Positions 8,293 through 15,987 of a stretch of 64,000 nucleotides of DNA are shown piece by piece. The notes under the pieces are model-generated. The model saw only the letters and a list, made by a program, of their open reading frames with translations. It was not told where the DNA came from and did not search any database. The position numbers were made by a program, and so were the translations under genes. The DNA comes from JAGWRI01 sp963728785 (GTDB lineage: Bacteria > Gemmatimonadota > Gemmatimonadetes > Gemmatimonadales > Gemmatimonadaceae): assembly GCA_963728785.1 (NCBI GenBank), contig CAVSKV010000004.1:1240001-1304000 (forward strand). The letters run 5' to 3'. Within the stretch, counting starts at the first letter, position 1. Every line of letters starts with the position of its first letter.

Positions 8293-8376
8293 TGCCCGAG
8301 GCGGGACTCGAACCCGCACGCCGTTGCCGGTGGGGGATTTTGAGTCCCCTGCGTCTACCGATTCCGCCACCCGGGC
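8293..8376 (-). tRNA. tRNA-Leu (anticodon CAA)
   Basis: The minus strand folds as a class II tRNA of 84 nt: acceptor GCCCGGG/CTCGGGC with one G-U pair, a D arm with TGGCGGAATCGGTAGAC, anticodon stem GGGGA/TCCCC around the loop CTCAAAA (anticodon CAA, reading UUG), a long variable arm, and T arm GCGGG-TTCGAGT-CCCGC with discriminator A. CCA is not encoded. Its 3' 52 bases are duplicated at 3361-3412, marking it as the insertion target of the neighbouring island. Confidence 0.95.
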
Positions 8377-8397
8377 CAGATCAGGAAACTTAGCAGC

Positions 8398-8427
8398 GCG
8401 GGGGCGACGTCTCAACGCCGCCCCCGC
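8398..8427 (-). terminator. GC-rich hairpin after the sigma/anti-sigma/Spy operon
   Basis: Nine perfect base pairs (GCGGGGGCG at 8398-8406 with CGCCCCCGC at 8419-8427) around a 12-nt loop, 30 bp beyond the stop codon at 8457 and just before the tRNA. There is no strong U tract, so termination strength is uncertain. Confidence 0.45.
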
Positions 8428-8456
8428 TCTCCTGCCGCTCGTGGCCGGACCGCCGC

Positions 8457-9068
8457 TCAGATAGCACCGACGCCCCCGCCCCCTCCCCCGCGACGTCCCG
8501 GACCGCGGCCCCCGCTGTCCGGCGGCGGACCCAACCCATCATCGCGCTGGCCCCGCATTGCATTCATTTGTCGCTGCACGCGCTCCTGCAGCGCGCGGTA
8601 CTTGGCGAGCTGCACAGGTGTCATGATCGCGGCCAACTCGTTGTCCTCGGCGTCGTTGAGGTCCAGCCGCTTGTGCGGAATGGCCTGCAACTGCGCGGTG
8701 TACTGCGAAACTTTCGCCTGGTCCGGCTGGCCCTTGGCCAATTCATCGCGCAGCGAGAGCCGCGCCTCGCGCTCCTCGCGCACCAGTGCCTGGCGCTCGC
8801 CGACGTACTTCTGATTGATTGGTTGGAGCTTGTGCATCTGGTCGTCGGTGAGCCCCAACTGCGTGCGCACGGCGCGGGTGAACGCCTGCCGAATCTGCCG
8901 CTGCAGACGCATGCGCTGCGGGCCCCCGCCCTGCCCACCCTGCTGAGGCGGCGGCGGCGACTGTTGCGCCCGCGCCTGCCGCCCCGTGTCACCCTGCGCC
9001 CGAACCGCCACCGGGATCGCCGACACGAGAACGGCCAGGAGCATCGCACTCCGTCTCATCGCACGCAT
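8457..9068 (-). CDS. Periplasmic Spy/CpxP-like protein (LTxxQ-type)
   Basis: A 203-residue exported protein: signal peptide MLLAVLVSAIPVAVRAQ, a Pro/Gln-rich linker, then a helical core with LGLTDDQMHKLQPINQKY, a match to the LTxxQ motif of the Spy/CpxP/zinc-resistance group of periplasmic chaperones and sensors. The C-terminus is a Gly/Arg/Pro-rich tail. Its ATG overlaps the stop of the anti-sigma gene, making it the third gene of a sigma/anti-sigma operon. It may be an effector or envelope sensor of that pathway (inference). Confidence 0.7.
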   Translation of the reverse strand: MRAMRRSAMLLAVLVSAIPVAVRAQGDTGRQARAQQSPPPPQQGGQGGGPQRMRLQRQIRQAFTRAVRTQLGLTDDQMHKLQPINQKYVGERQALVREEREARLSLRDELAKGQPDQAKVSQYTAQLQAIPHKRLDLNDAEDNELAAIMTPVQLAKYRALQERVQRQMNAMRGQRDDGLGPPPDSGGRGPGRRGGGGGGVGAI

Positions 9069-9613
9069 CAGATGCCTCCGTTGCCGATTGTCACGTTCGG
9101 CACGGAAGTCTCGGGATCGGCCATCGGTACGGCCTTCAAGTCCTCGACATCCTTCAGCAGAATCTCCAATTGCGCGTCAGTGAGATCGCTGTAGCCATAC
9201 CCGACGCTCAACTCCACGTCGCCGGCCTGAGCCGCGTCAGATCCCGTGGCCGAGTCCTGCCGCGACGCCACCCGCACAGCGGCCGTACTATCGGCCTTAT
9301 GCAGCCGGTGCACGTACGTGGCGAGCGTGGATCCGCCCGCTGCCAGGAACACCACGGCCGCGGCGATCTGCCAGACGTGCAACCCCACGCGCCGAGCCCG
9401 CCGCGGCGCGGGCAGCGCCGACACGATCCCCTCCACGTCCACGTGCGGCGCCGGTGACGCGCCCCGCATGCCGCGAAGCATCTCCAACTCCGCGGCGCAA
9501 TCGGCGCAGGCGCCCACGTGCATCTCCACCCGCGCGCGGGCCGCGCCATCCAGGCGGCCGTGCAGCAGGTCGGGCAGTTGATCGCGGATTTCCGCGTTCG
9601 GACAGTCATTCAT
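9068..9613 (-). CDS. Zinc-finger anti-sigma factor
   Basis: 181 residues. The N-terminal part carries the ZAS zinc site H32-x3-C36-x2-C39 (HVGACADC). A single membrane segment lies at about 78-98 (VWQIAAAVVFLAAGG), followed by a periplasmic tail. Proteins of this design bind and silence their cognate ECF sigma factor until an envelope signal releases it. It overlaps the upstream sigma gene by 8 bp and the downstream Spy-like gene by 1 bp, so the three form one operon. Confidence 0.85.
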   Translation of the reverse strand: MNDCPNAEIRDQLPDLLHGRLDGAARARVEMHVGACADCAAELEMLRGMRGASPAPHVDVEGIVSALPAPRRARRVGLHVWQIAAAVVFLAAGGSTLATYVHRLHKADSTAAVRVASRQDSATGSDAAQAGDVELSVGYGYSDLTDAQLEILLKDVEDLKAVPMADPETSVPNVTIGNGGI

Positions 9614-10160
9614 CGAGAAACTCCTTTATTGCACGCACCGCGTTGTGGTAATGCACCCGCGCAGCACCCTCGGTGGTGTCCACCACTTCGGAGATTTCCT
9701 TGTACGTTAGACCTTCGTTCACCCGCAATGTGAAGACCTCGCGTTGCTTGGGTGACAGCCGGCCCAGCACCTGCCGCATCCGCGTTCGCGTCTCCTCCGC
9801 CAGCATGCCGTCCAGGGCGTCGAACTCGGTGATCGCGTCCCCTTCGGCAATCGATACCTGCTCCCGTCGTCGGCGGTCCGCCCTGCGCCGGTCGAGCAAC
9901 AGCCGCCGCGCAATGGTGAACAGCCAGGTCCTGAGCGAGCTGTCGGCGCGAAAGCTGTCGATGGCCCCGAACGCCCTGACGAACGTGTCCTGGACGACCT
10001 CGTCCACCTCCACCCGTTCGCCGCAGCTGGCCACGAAGCGCGCCACGGCCGGAGCGTGCCGCGTGACGAGGGCCGTTGCCGCCCGCTCGTCACCCGTCCG
10101 CCACGCCTCGATGAGCTCGAGATCCTCCCGTCCATCGCTGCTCCCGGCCGTTTCGCTCAT
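9606..10160 (-). CDS. ECF RNA polymerase sigma factor
   Basis: 184 residues from the ATG at 10160. Region 2 is visible as VDEVVQDTFVRAFGAIDSF and LRTWLFTIARRLLLDRRRAD; region 4 as LGRLSPKQREVFTLR and TYKEISEVVDTTEGA. Regions 1.1 and 3 are absent, as expected for group 4 sigma factors. It directs transcription of a stress regulon and is presumably held by the zinc anti-sigma encoded just downstream. The frame stays open upstream into the divergent gene, but only the product from 10160 resembles the family. Confidence 0.9.
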   Translation of the reverse strand: MSETAGSSDGREDLELIEAWRTGDERAATALVTRHAPAVARFVASCGERVEVDEVVQDTFVRAFGAIDSFRADSSLRTWLFTIARRLLLDRRRADRRRREQVSIAEGDAITEFDALDGMLAEETRTRMRQVLGRLSPKQREVFTLRVNEGLTYKEISEVVDTTEGAARVHYHNAVRAIKEFLDE

Positions 10161-10205
10161 TCGTTCCCTGAGGTCAGACGTTACCCGCCCCTCGGCGTTA
10201 AGGCC

Positions 10206-10234
10206 TTGCCAATTGAGGGGTTGGCTAATATACA
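10206..10234 (+). promoter_or_regulatory. Promoter of the glycerophosphodiesterase gene, likely leaderless
   Basis: TTGCCA (10206-10211), a 17-bp spacer and TATACA (10229-10234). The ATG at 10240 lies only 5 bases beyond the -10 box, so transcription should begin at or within a base of the start codon. There is no Shine-Dalgarno sequence. The same layout recurs before 39806 and 55346. Confidence 0.55.
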
Positions 10235-10239
10235 CCGGC

Positions 10240-10947
10240 ATGCCGGATCCCCTCCACCCTCCCGAGCGCATTGGGCACCGCGGCGCGCCGCGGGAGTTCA
10301 CCGAAAACACGCTGCCAGGGTTCCTGCGGGCGGTGGAACGGGGGGCCGACGCGGTGGAGTTGGACGTCCACATCACCCGCGACGGCGCTGTGGTGGTGCA
10401 CCACGATCCGGACCTGCGCCTCCGAAACGGCACGCGCGTCCCGATCAGGGCACTTTCGGCCCCCGAAGTGGCCGATTGTGTGCTTCCCGGCGGGGGAGAC
10501 GTGCCCACCCTGGCCGCGGTCATGGAAGCCGTGTGGGACCGAGCGACCGTGTACGTGGAGCTGAAGGGCGCGGGGGTAGGCGAAGCGGCGGTAGCCGTGG
10601 CCCGCACGCACGGCCGCCGCTACGCGTTCCACGCCTTCGACCACGCCGCCGTGCTGGAACTGAGGGCCAGCCATCCCGATCTGGACTACGGTGTGCTGTT
10701 CGACGCCAGCACGCCGGACGCCGCGGGGCTCGTGGCGCAGTTCCCCGTCCGCGACATCTGGCCCCACCGGAGCCTGGTGGACGCGGTGCTCGTATCGGCC
10801 GCCCGCTCGGCGGGCAAACGGCTGCTGGCCTGGACGGTGAACGACCCGGAGGAGGCGGCGCGGCTCGCGGCGCTTGGCGTGGACGGGCTCTGCACGGACG
10901 ACCTGAGGCTGCTGGGACCCATGGGCCGGCAGGCGCGCGGCGGATAA
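10240..10947 (+). CDS. Glycerophosphodiester phosphodiesterase family protein
   Basis: 235 residues, cytoplasmic (no signal peptide). The GDPD metal and catalytic residues are present: H13-R14 in GHRGAPREFTENT, E40 and D42 in VELDVHITRDGA, H54-H55-D56 in VVVHHDPDL, and E-x-K in VYVELKGAG. The fold is a TIM barrel that hydrolyses glycerophosphodiesters to glycerol-3-phosphate and an alcohol. It is divergent from the ECF sigma gene, 79 bp away. The ATG is chosen because the promoter elements abut it. An exact substrate is not deducible. Confidence 0.88.
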   Translation: MPDPLHPPERIGHRGAPREFTENTLPGFLRAVERGADAVELDVHITRDGAVVVHHDPDLRLRNGTRVPIRALSAPEVADCVLPGGGDVPTLAAVMEAVWDRATVYVELKGAGVGEAAVAVARTHGRRYAFHAFDHAAVLELRASHPDLDYGVLFDASTPDAAGLVAQFPVRDIWPHRSLVDAVLVSAARSAGKRLLAWTVNDPEEAARLAALGVDGLCTDDLRLLGPMGRQARGG

Positions 10948-10965
10948 TACGGACCCACAAACGAA

Positions 10966-10990
10966 AACGCCCCCAGGTTGCGGGGGCGTT
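10966..10990 (-). terminator. Intrinsic terminator between rpmA and the GDPD gene
   Basis: Stem of nine pairs (AACGCCCCC / GGGGGCGTT) with a 7-nt loop. On the minus strand it is followed by TTTTCGTTTG, a fair U tract, so it best serves rplU-rpmA. It may also slow plus-strand readthrough from the GDPD gene. Confidence 0.75.
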
Positions 10991-11016
10991 CGGATATGGC
11001 GGAACCGTGATACTGG

Positions 11017-11298
11017 CTACGCCGCGCTGGTGGACTTGGCCTGGCCGGCCGGATACACGCTGATGCGGTAGCGCGACTTGCTGTGGTGCTCGAATTGCAC
11101 CACGCCGTCGATGAGCGAGTAGATGGTATAGTCGGCCCCCATACCGACGTTGCGGCCCGGGTGCCACTTGGTGCCGCACTGGCGCACGATGATGTTGCCC
11201 GCAATCACGGGCTCGCCGCCGTACTTCTTGACGCCGCGGTACTTCGGATTGCTGTCGCGTCCGTTGCGGGAGGAGCCGACGCCCTTCTTATGTGCCAT
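11017..11298 (-). CDS. rpmA: 50S ribosomal protein L27
   Basis: 93 residues starting MAHKKGVGSSRNGRDS, the conserved L27 N-terminus that reaches the peptidyl-transferase centre, then YRGVKKYGGEPV, GNIIVRQCGTK and HPGRNVGMGADYT. It begins directly with AHKKG, so no protease-processed N-terminal extension of the Firmicute type is present. It lies 12 bp downstream of rplU, the standard L21-L27 pair. Confidence 0.97.
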   Translation of the reverse strand: MAHKKGVGSSRNGRDSNPKYRGVKKYGGEPVIAGNIIVRQCGTKWHPGRNVGMGADYTIYSLIDGVVQFEHHSKSRYRISVYPAGQAKSTSAA

Positions 11299-11310
11299 GG
11301 CGAATCTTCC

Positions 11311-11628
11311 TTAGCCGAGCGTAATGTCGTTGATCATGACTTCGGTGAAGCCCTGCCGGTGTCCCTGCTTGCGGGAGTAGTTCTTCCGGCGCTTCATCTT
11401 GAATACGACGATCTTGTCGCCTCGCCCCTGGCGACGGATCTCACCGGTGACCCTGGCGCCCGACAGAGTGGGCACACCGGTCTTGACGGTCTTGCCGTCG
11501 GAGCCGAGGAGGACGTCGTTGAACTCCACCTGGCCGCCGGCTTCGCCGCGCAGCGTGGGGATTTTGTAGTATCTGCCCGGTTCGACCTTGAACTGCTTGC
11601 CGCCGGTGCGAATGATTGCGTAGGACAT
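11311..11628 (-). CDS. rplU: 50S ribosomal protein L21
   Basis: 105 residues, starting MSYAIIRTGGKQFKVEPG and containing KMKRRKNYSRKQGHRQGFTEV near the C-terminus, both signatures of L21, which binds 23S rRNA. First gene of the rplU-rpmA operon; a promoter is proposed at 11663-11691. Confidence 0.97.
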   Translation of the reverse strand: MSYAIIRTGGKQFKVEPGRYYKIPTLRGEAGGQVEFNDVLLGSDGKTVKTGVPTLSGARVTGEIRRQGRGDKIVVFKMKRRKNYSRKQGHRQGFTEVMINDITLG

Positions 11629-11662
11629 GGTGCGATGTGGATTCGGGACGTGCCAGCCTTTA

Positions 11663-11691
11663 AAGCTAGGCGAGGGCTATGTCCTTGTCAA
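11663..11691 (-). promoter_or_regulatory. Promoter of rplU-rpmA
   Basis: On the minus strand a consensus TTGACA (11686-11691), a 17-bp spacer and TAGCTT (11663-11668). The start of transcription would be about 28 bases before the rplU ATG. The same -10 hexamer TAGCTT recurs before the gene at 39806. Confidence 0.6.
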
Positions 11692-11797
11692 CGGCGACGC
11701 TACGAGTTTCCCAACGCAGCTGCTTCTCTCCTGGCCGGACTCGGTCGCCATGGCGCTGCTCTCCTCCCAATCGGGATCTGCCGCTCAGGCCGGGCGT

Positions 11798-13909
11798 CTA
11801 GTTCGGCGGGAAATGCGACATGAACCACTCCATGATGCTCTTGCGCGCCGCGAACCCGTGCCATTGCTCCCGCGACGGATTGCCAGCGATGCCTCCGCCG
11901 AGCCCACCATGGCTTTCGCGGGGGAACTCCACCAGCTCGACGGGCACCCCCTCCTGTCGCAGCGCGCGGTACATCTCCTGTGACTGGCCCAGCGGGTCGG
12001 TGGCGTCCGCCTGGCCCTGCAGGAGCAGAAACGGCGTCTTCGCCTGGCCGGCTCTGGCGAGCGGAGACTGCCGCCACGCGTCCTCCGGCGCCCGCCATGG
12101 CTGGCCGAAGAACCAGCGGTCGTACCAGGAGCCATCCTCGGTGCCGTATTCACTGTACTGGTCGATCACCGGGGCTCCGGAAATGATGGCCGCGAAACGG
12201 TCAGTGCGCCCTTCGACGAAGCCGGCCATCTCGCCGCCGTAGCTGTAGCCGTACAAACCCAGCCGGCGCGGGTCGATCGGTTGATGAGCAAGCGCCCAGT
12301 CCACTCCGCCCATAACGTCCTCGTAGTCCCTGCCGCCCAGGTCGTTCTTGTTGGCCGCGGCAAACTTCCAGCCGTAACCGGTGCTGCCGCGCGGGTTCGG
12401 CTGGAGCACGGCCCATCCCTGGGCCAGCAGCCACTGCGTGAACGGCGAGAAGCCAGCGGTGAACGCACCGGTCGGACCGCCGTGAACGTTCACGATCAAG
12501 GGAAAGCGCGCATCACGCGCCTTGCCGGCGCAACCCACGGCAGGCGGCACGAACAGCAAGCCGTGAATGGCGAGGCCATCGTTCGCGGTCCACACGGCGT
12601 TCTGCGCCCGGGCCCACCCGGTGTCGGGTAGTTGTGGGTTCACGCGGCTCAGCCGCACGGGCGCGGTTCCCGGCGCGAAGTCATGCGCGTACATGACTTC
12701 GGGCGGCCGGTCACTGGCCTGGGCGATGAACGCCCAGCCGGACTGCTCAGAATTGGTGGCGAACGAACCGCTCTCCGGGAATCCGCTGTCCAGCGCCTGC
12801 GTCTTCCCGCTGGCTGCATCGAGTCGTGCCAGTCCCACGGACGTGCCTTGGCGGACACCTACGTAGATGCTCGAACCATCGCGGGACCATTCCAGACTTC
12901 CGCCGCCGACCTCGACGCTGCCAGTTGCGGTCACGTTCCGTGCATCTCCACCTGCCACGCGGATCACGTACAGGTCGCTTACACCCGGCGGCGCATCGTG
13001 CGACGTCTGCGCCGTGAATGCGAATTGATCACCAACCGGAGACCAGCTTACGCGGGAAACGGTCGGGGGTATGCCCATGACGGGTCGTGACGCGTGGGAA
13101 GCTGCCCCGTCGATTACGTCAACCGTGTGCCGCGGACCGAGATCGTCGGAATTTCCGGGCGGCCGCGTGACGACGGCAAGCTGTTTCGAATCGCGGCTCC
13201 ACGCAGCGCTGAGCACCTCACGTTTGGCGCTCGTGAGCGGTACCAGCGAAGCGTCGGCCAACGAATAGAGCCACAGACGCACCGGGCGAGGGTCCTGATC
13301 GACGGTGACCGCGTCGTCCCCGTTCACCTCGCGCCGCTTCTTCGCGGCCAGTTCGGGATCGCTGGCCTGGACGGCGAGCCACCTGCCGTCGGGAGAAATC
13401 GAGAACTGGGCCACGTCCACGCCGCGGCCGGCCGCATCGGTGCCGCCGGACGACGCGGAATCGCCGGTGCCGGGGTTCACGTCCGCCGGAGCCGCGAGTG
13501 CCGGGTATTCGATGTTCAGGGGCGAAGCTTCGCCACCTGCTGCCAACAGCCGGTAGATCTGCCGATGTTTATCGCGGTGCGCGAGAAAGAGAATTGCGGA
13601 TCCGTCGGGCATCCACTGAGGGTCGCTTTCGCCCGCCTGGTCGGCAGCCGCCGAGAAGGTGATCTGGCGGGCGCTCTCCGGCGTTCCCGTATCGGCCCAC
13701 CAGAGGTGGGACACGCCCTTGTCGGCGGCGCCTTCACGAATCGCGAACACTACGCGGCGTCCATCGGGAGACAGCTCGGGAGCCTGTGGAAGCCGATAGT
13801 GCCGCAGAGCCTCGTTGGAGAGGCAGGCCGGGTTGGCGGACTGTTGACCGCGCACGGCGCCGGACCAGCCCACGCTGAGCGCAACGACTGCCATAAGGAC
13901 TCGCATCAC
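11798..13909 (-). CDS. Secreted S9 family prolyl-oligopeptidase-like peptidase
   Basis: 703 residues with a signal peptide (LMAVVALSVGWSGAVRGQ). The first 400 or so residues contain repeated SPDGRR/SPDGRW and SRDSKQ blades of a beta-propeller. The C-terminal alpha/beta-hydrolase domain has the nucleophile in GYSYGGEM (Ser near 556), a likely Asp in LLQGQADATDPLGQ and the His in PRESHGG. Family members cleave short peptides, often after proline or as dipeptidyl/acylaminoacyl peptidases; the specificity here is open. It starts 13 bp after the RNase E/G stop, so the two may share a transcript. A second ATG three bases in is equally possible. Confidence 0.85.
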   Translation of the reverse strand: MMRVLMAVVALSVGWSGAVRGQQSANPACLSNEALRHYRLPQAPELSPDGRRVVFAIREGAADKGVSHLWWADTGTPESARQITFSAAADQAGESDPQWMPDGSAILFLAHRDKHRQIYRLLAAGGEASPLNIEYPALAAPADVNPGTGDSASSGGTDAAGRGVDVAQFSISPDGRWLAVQASDPELAAKKRREVNGDDAVTVDQDPRPVRLWLYSLADASLVPLTSAKREVLSAAWSRDSKQLAVVTRPPGNSDDLGPRHTVDVIDGAASHASRPVMGIPPTVSRVSWSPVGDQFAFTAQTSHDAPPGVSDLYVIRVAGGDARNVTATGSVEVGGGSLEWSRDGSSIYVGVRQGTSVGLARLDAASGKTQALDSGFPESGSFATNSEQSGWAFIAQASDRPPEVMYAHDFAPGTAPVRLSRVNPQLPDTGWARAQNAVWTANDGLAIHGLLFVPPAVGCAGKARDARFPLIVNVHGGPTGAFTAGFSPFTQWLLAQGWAVLQPNPRGSTGYGWKFAAANKNDLGGRDYEDVMGGVDWALAHQPIDPRRLGLYGYSYGGEMAGFVEGRTDRFAAIISGAPVIDQYSEYGTEDGSWYDRWFFGQPWRAPEDAWRQSPLARAGQAKTPFLLLQGQADATDPLGQSQEMYRALRQEGVPVELVEFPRESHGGLGGGIAGNPSREQWHGFAARKSIMEWFMSHFPPN

Positions 13910-13922
13910 CGCTTCCTCGGGT

Positions 13923-15533
13923 TCAGGCCACCGCGTATTGCTGGGTCACGTCGCGGCCGGCGGTCTTCACCACCAGCTTGAACTCGTCCGGCCTGAGCAG
14001 CGGGTCGTCCCGCAGCTCGAGCCCGAAGCCGACGGCCTTTTCCAGCTTCTTGATCATGTCCTTCTCCTCCTCCAGCACGTACATCGCCACGTCGGGATGC
14101 AGCTTCACGATGAGCGGATCCTTCTTTCCTTCCACACCCATCCGCCGCACCGAGCGCTCCACCCGCCGCACGATGGTCTCGGCCGTGAATACCCGCCCGG
14201 TGCCGGCGCAGGTGGGGCACGCTTCGGTCATGTTCTGCAGGTGGCTCTGCCGCACGCGCTGGCGCGTCATCTCGATCAGCCCCAGGTCGCTCACCGCGAA
14301 TGCCTTGGTGCGCGCCCGGTCGCGGCTCAGGTGCGTGCGCAGTTCCTGGAGCACGCGATCGCGGTTCGCCTTGGTCTCCATGTCGATGAAGTCGCAGACG
14401 ATGATCCCGCCGATGTCGCGCAGGCGGATCTGGCGCGCGATCTCGCGCGCCGCTTCGACGTTGGTGCGGAGAATGGTCTTCTCGGGATCCTTCTTGCCGG
14501 TGTAGCGGCCCGAGTTCACGTCCACCGACACGAGTGCCTCGGTGGGCTCGATGATCAGGTAGCCGCCGGCGGGCAGATCGCAGCGGCGCTTGAACAGATC
14601 GCGGATCTCGGGCTCGATGTTGGCCTTGCCGAAAATCCCCGCTTCGTCCGTCCAGAGCTTGACGCGGTCCACGAGGTCGGGCGCGACGCCCTTCAGGTAT
14701 TCGATGATCTCGTTGTACACCTGCTTGGAATCCACCGACACCTGCTCCACCTTCTCGCTGAACAGGTCGCGGATGAGCCCGCGCGTGAGATTCGTCTCGC
14801 GGTGGATGAGGGCCGGCGCGCGGACGAAATTGGTCTTCCGCGTGATCTTCTTCCATTGACCGATGAGCGTGTCGAGTTCGCGCTTGAACGTCTCCTGCGT
14901 AGCGTCCTCTCCCACCGTACGGGCGATGACGCCCCCCGAATCCTTGGGGAGCACGGCCTCGACCATTTGACGCAGCCGGTTGCGCTCGGCGCGGTCGCCG
15001 ATCTTGCGGCTCACGCCCACACGCGACGCGAACGGCATGAACACCAGGAAACGGCCGGCCATCGAAACCTGGGCGGTGACCCGGGGGCCCTTGGTGGAGA
15101 TCGGCTCCTTGGAAATCTGGACGATGATCTCCTGACCGCGCTTGAGCACGTCCTGGATGGGCGGCGCCTTGGCCCGCTCGCGGCGCCGACCGCGACCGTG
15201 GCCGCCGGACGGCTTCTGCTCGTCGCCCTCCTCGTCGGCGCCATCGCTCTCGGCGTCCTCGTCCTCCGAGTCCGCTTCGTCGTCGTCGCGTTCTTCCTCG
15301 TCTTCCGGGTACACGAGATCGGACGCGTGAAGGAACGCGCTCTTCTCGGTGCCGATGTCGATGAAGGCGGCTTGGATGCCGGGGAGGACCGCTTCTACCC
15401 GGCCGTAGTAGATGTCGCCGACCATGCGCCGAGCTTCGGGCCGGTCGACGAGGAGTTCAACGAGTTGCTCGTCTTCCAGGATCGCAACCCGCGTTTCGCG
15501 CGGCGTTGCGTTGATGAGAATTTCGCGTTTCAT
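13923..15533 (-). CDS. rng: Ribonuclease E/G family endoribonuclease
   Basis: 536 residues from MKREILINATPRETRVAILE. The S1 domain begins at about 38; the DNase I-like catalytic centre has D338 (DVNSG) and D381 (DFIDM), and the zinc-link is C440-PT-C443. Such enzymes cut single-stranded A/U-rich RNA, mature 5S/16S rRNA and start mRNA decay. Length fits RNase G rather than a full RNase E, since no long C-terminal scaffold follows. A low-complexity insert (acidic at about 76-105, basic Gly/Arg at 111-122) interrupts the S1 domain. The ATG at 15533 fits the conserved N-terminus; the upstream in-frame extension does not. Confidence 0.92.
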   Translation of the reverse strand: MKREILINATPRETRVAILEDEQLVELLVDRPEARRMVGDIYYGRVEAVLPGIQAAFIDIGTEKSAFLHASDLVYPEDEEERDDDEADSEDEDAESDGADEEGDEQKPSGGHGRGRRRERAKAPPIQDVLKRGQEIIVQISKEPISTKGPRVTAQVSMAGRFLVFMPFASRVGVSRKIGDRAERNRLRQMVEAVLPKDSGGVIARTVGEDATQETFKRELDTLIGQWKKITRKTNFVRAPALIHRETNLTRGLIRDLFSEKVEQVSVDSKQVYNEIIEYLKGVAPDLVDRVKLWTDEAGIFGKANIEPEIRDLFKRRCDLPAGGYLIIEPTEALVSVDVNSGRYTGKKDPEKTILRTNVEAAREIARQIRLRDIGGIIVCDFIDMETKANRDRVLQELRTHLSRDRARTKAFAVSDLGLIEMTRQRVRQSHLQNMTEACPTCAGTGRVFTAETIVRRVERSVRRMGVEGKKDPLIVKLHPDVAMYVLEEEKDMIKKLEKAVGFGLELRDDPLLRPDEFKLVVKTAGRDVTQQYAVA

Positions 15534-15987
15534 CGAGTACCGCCGGCGCGCCTCCGCGTGGCGACTCGGCACGCGGACGGGGGCGGTGAGAAGGATGCAG
15601 GGTGGCGACACGCCGGAACGCGAACCCGCGCCCGGCGGCCGAAGCGTGACTGGGGATCCACCGCTCGGACGTGATCGACCACGCTGAGCCCGGCCGCCGG
15701 AGATGACTGAGGATCACGCGCGCCATCGCGCGGAACCAACGGACCACCGGCCGCATCCCACGGGCCAGCATGCGATCGGCTTCACACAGGAAGCCGTGCG
15801 CCGCGAGGGGGACGTCTGCACAGACGGCGGCCGATGCTGCTTCGGCCGCCGCTGCACATGGAAAGCCTCGACCGCGCCGCGAGTCGCGCAACGGGAGCAA
15901 GGCGGGAAATACGAGAGAAGACGTCACTGGAGGAATTACTACTGCCAACCGCCTGTTTCCGCAAGAGTGGCAAGGACTTACGGGCGG
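15534..15987. other. Intergenic region upstream of RNase E/G
   Basis: About 450 bp between the acyl-CoA dehydrogenase stop and the RNase E/G start. No gene is credible: the open frames are arginine/alanine-rich and match nothing. It should hold the RNase E/G promoter and 5' UTR, but no clear elements were found. Confidence 0.5.

Larger units (their letters stand above)
3361..8344. mobile_element. Small tRNA-Leu-associated genomic island (degenerate integrated element)
   Basis: About 5 kb is bounded by direct repeats of 52 bp: 3361-3412 and 8293-8344. They differ at one base (G at 3367, A at 8299), and the right copy is the 3' part of an intact tRNA-Leu. A tyrosine integrase remnant lies just inside the right repeat, the usual position for an element inserted in a tRNA 3' end. 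A 16-bp sequence recurs just inside each end (14 of 16 identical). Cargo is a TonB-dependent receptor and ndk, plus a short possible gene remnant. No replication, transfer or phage structural genes are present, so it is probably fixed. Confidence 0.65.

Noticed and set aside
13938..15674. A 578-residue open frame antisense to RNase E/G
   Set aside because: It mirrors the codon pattern of rng on the other strand; no recognisable domain.
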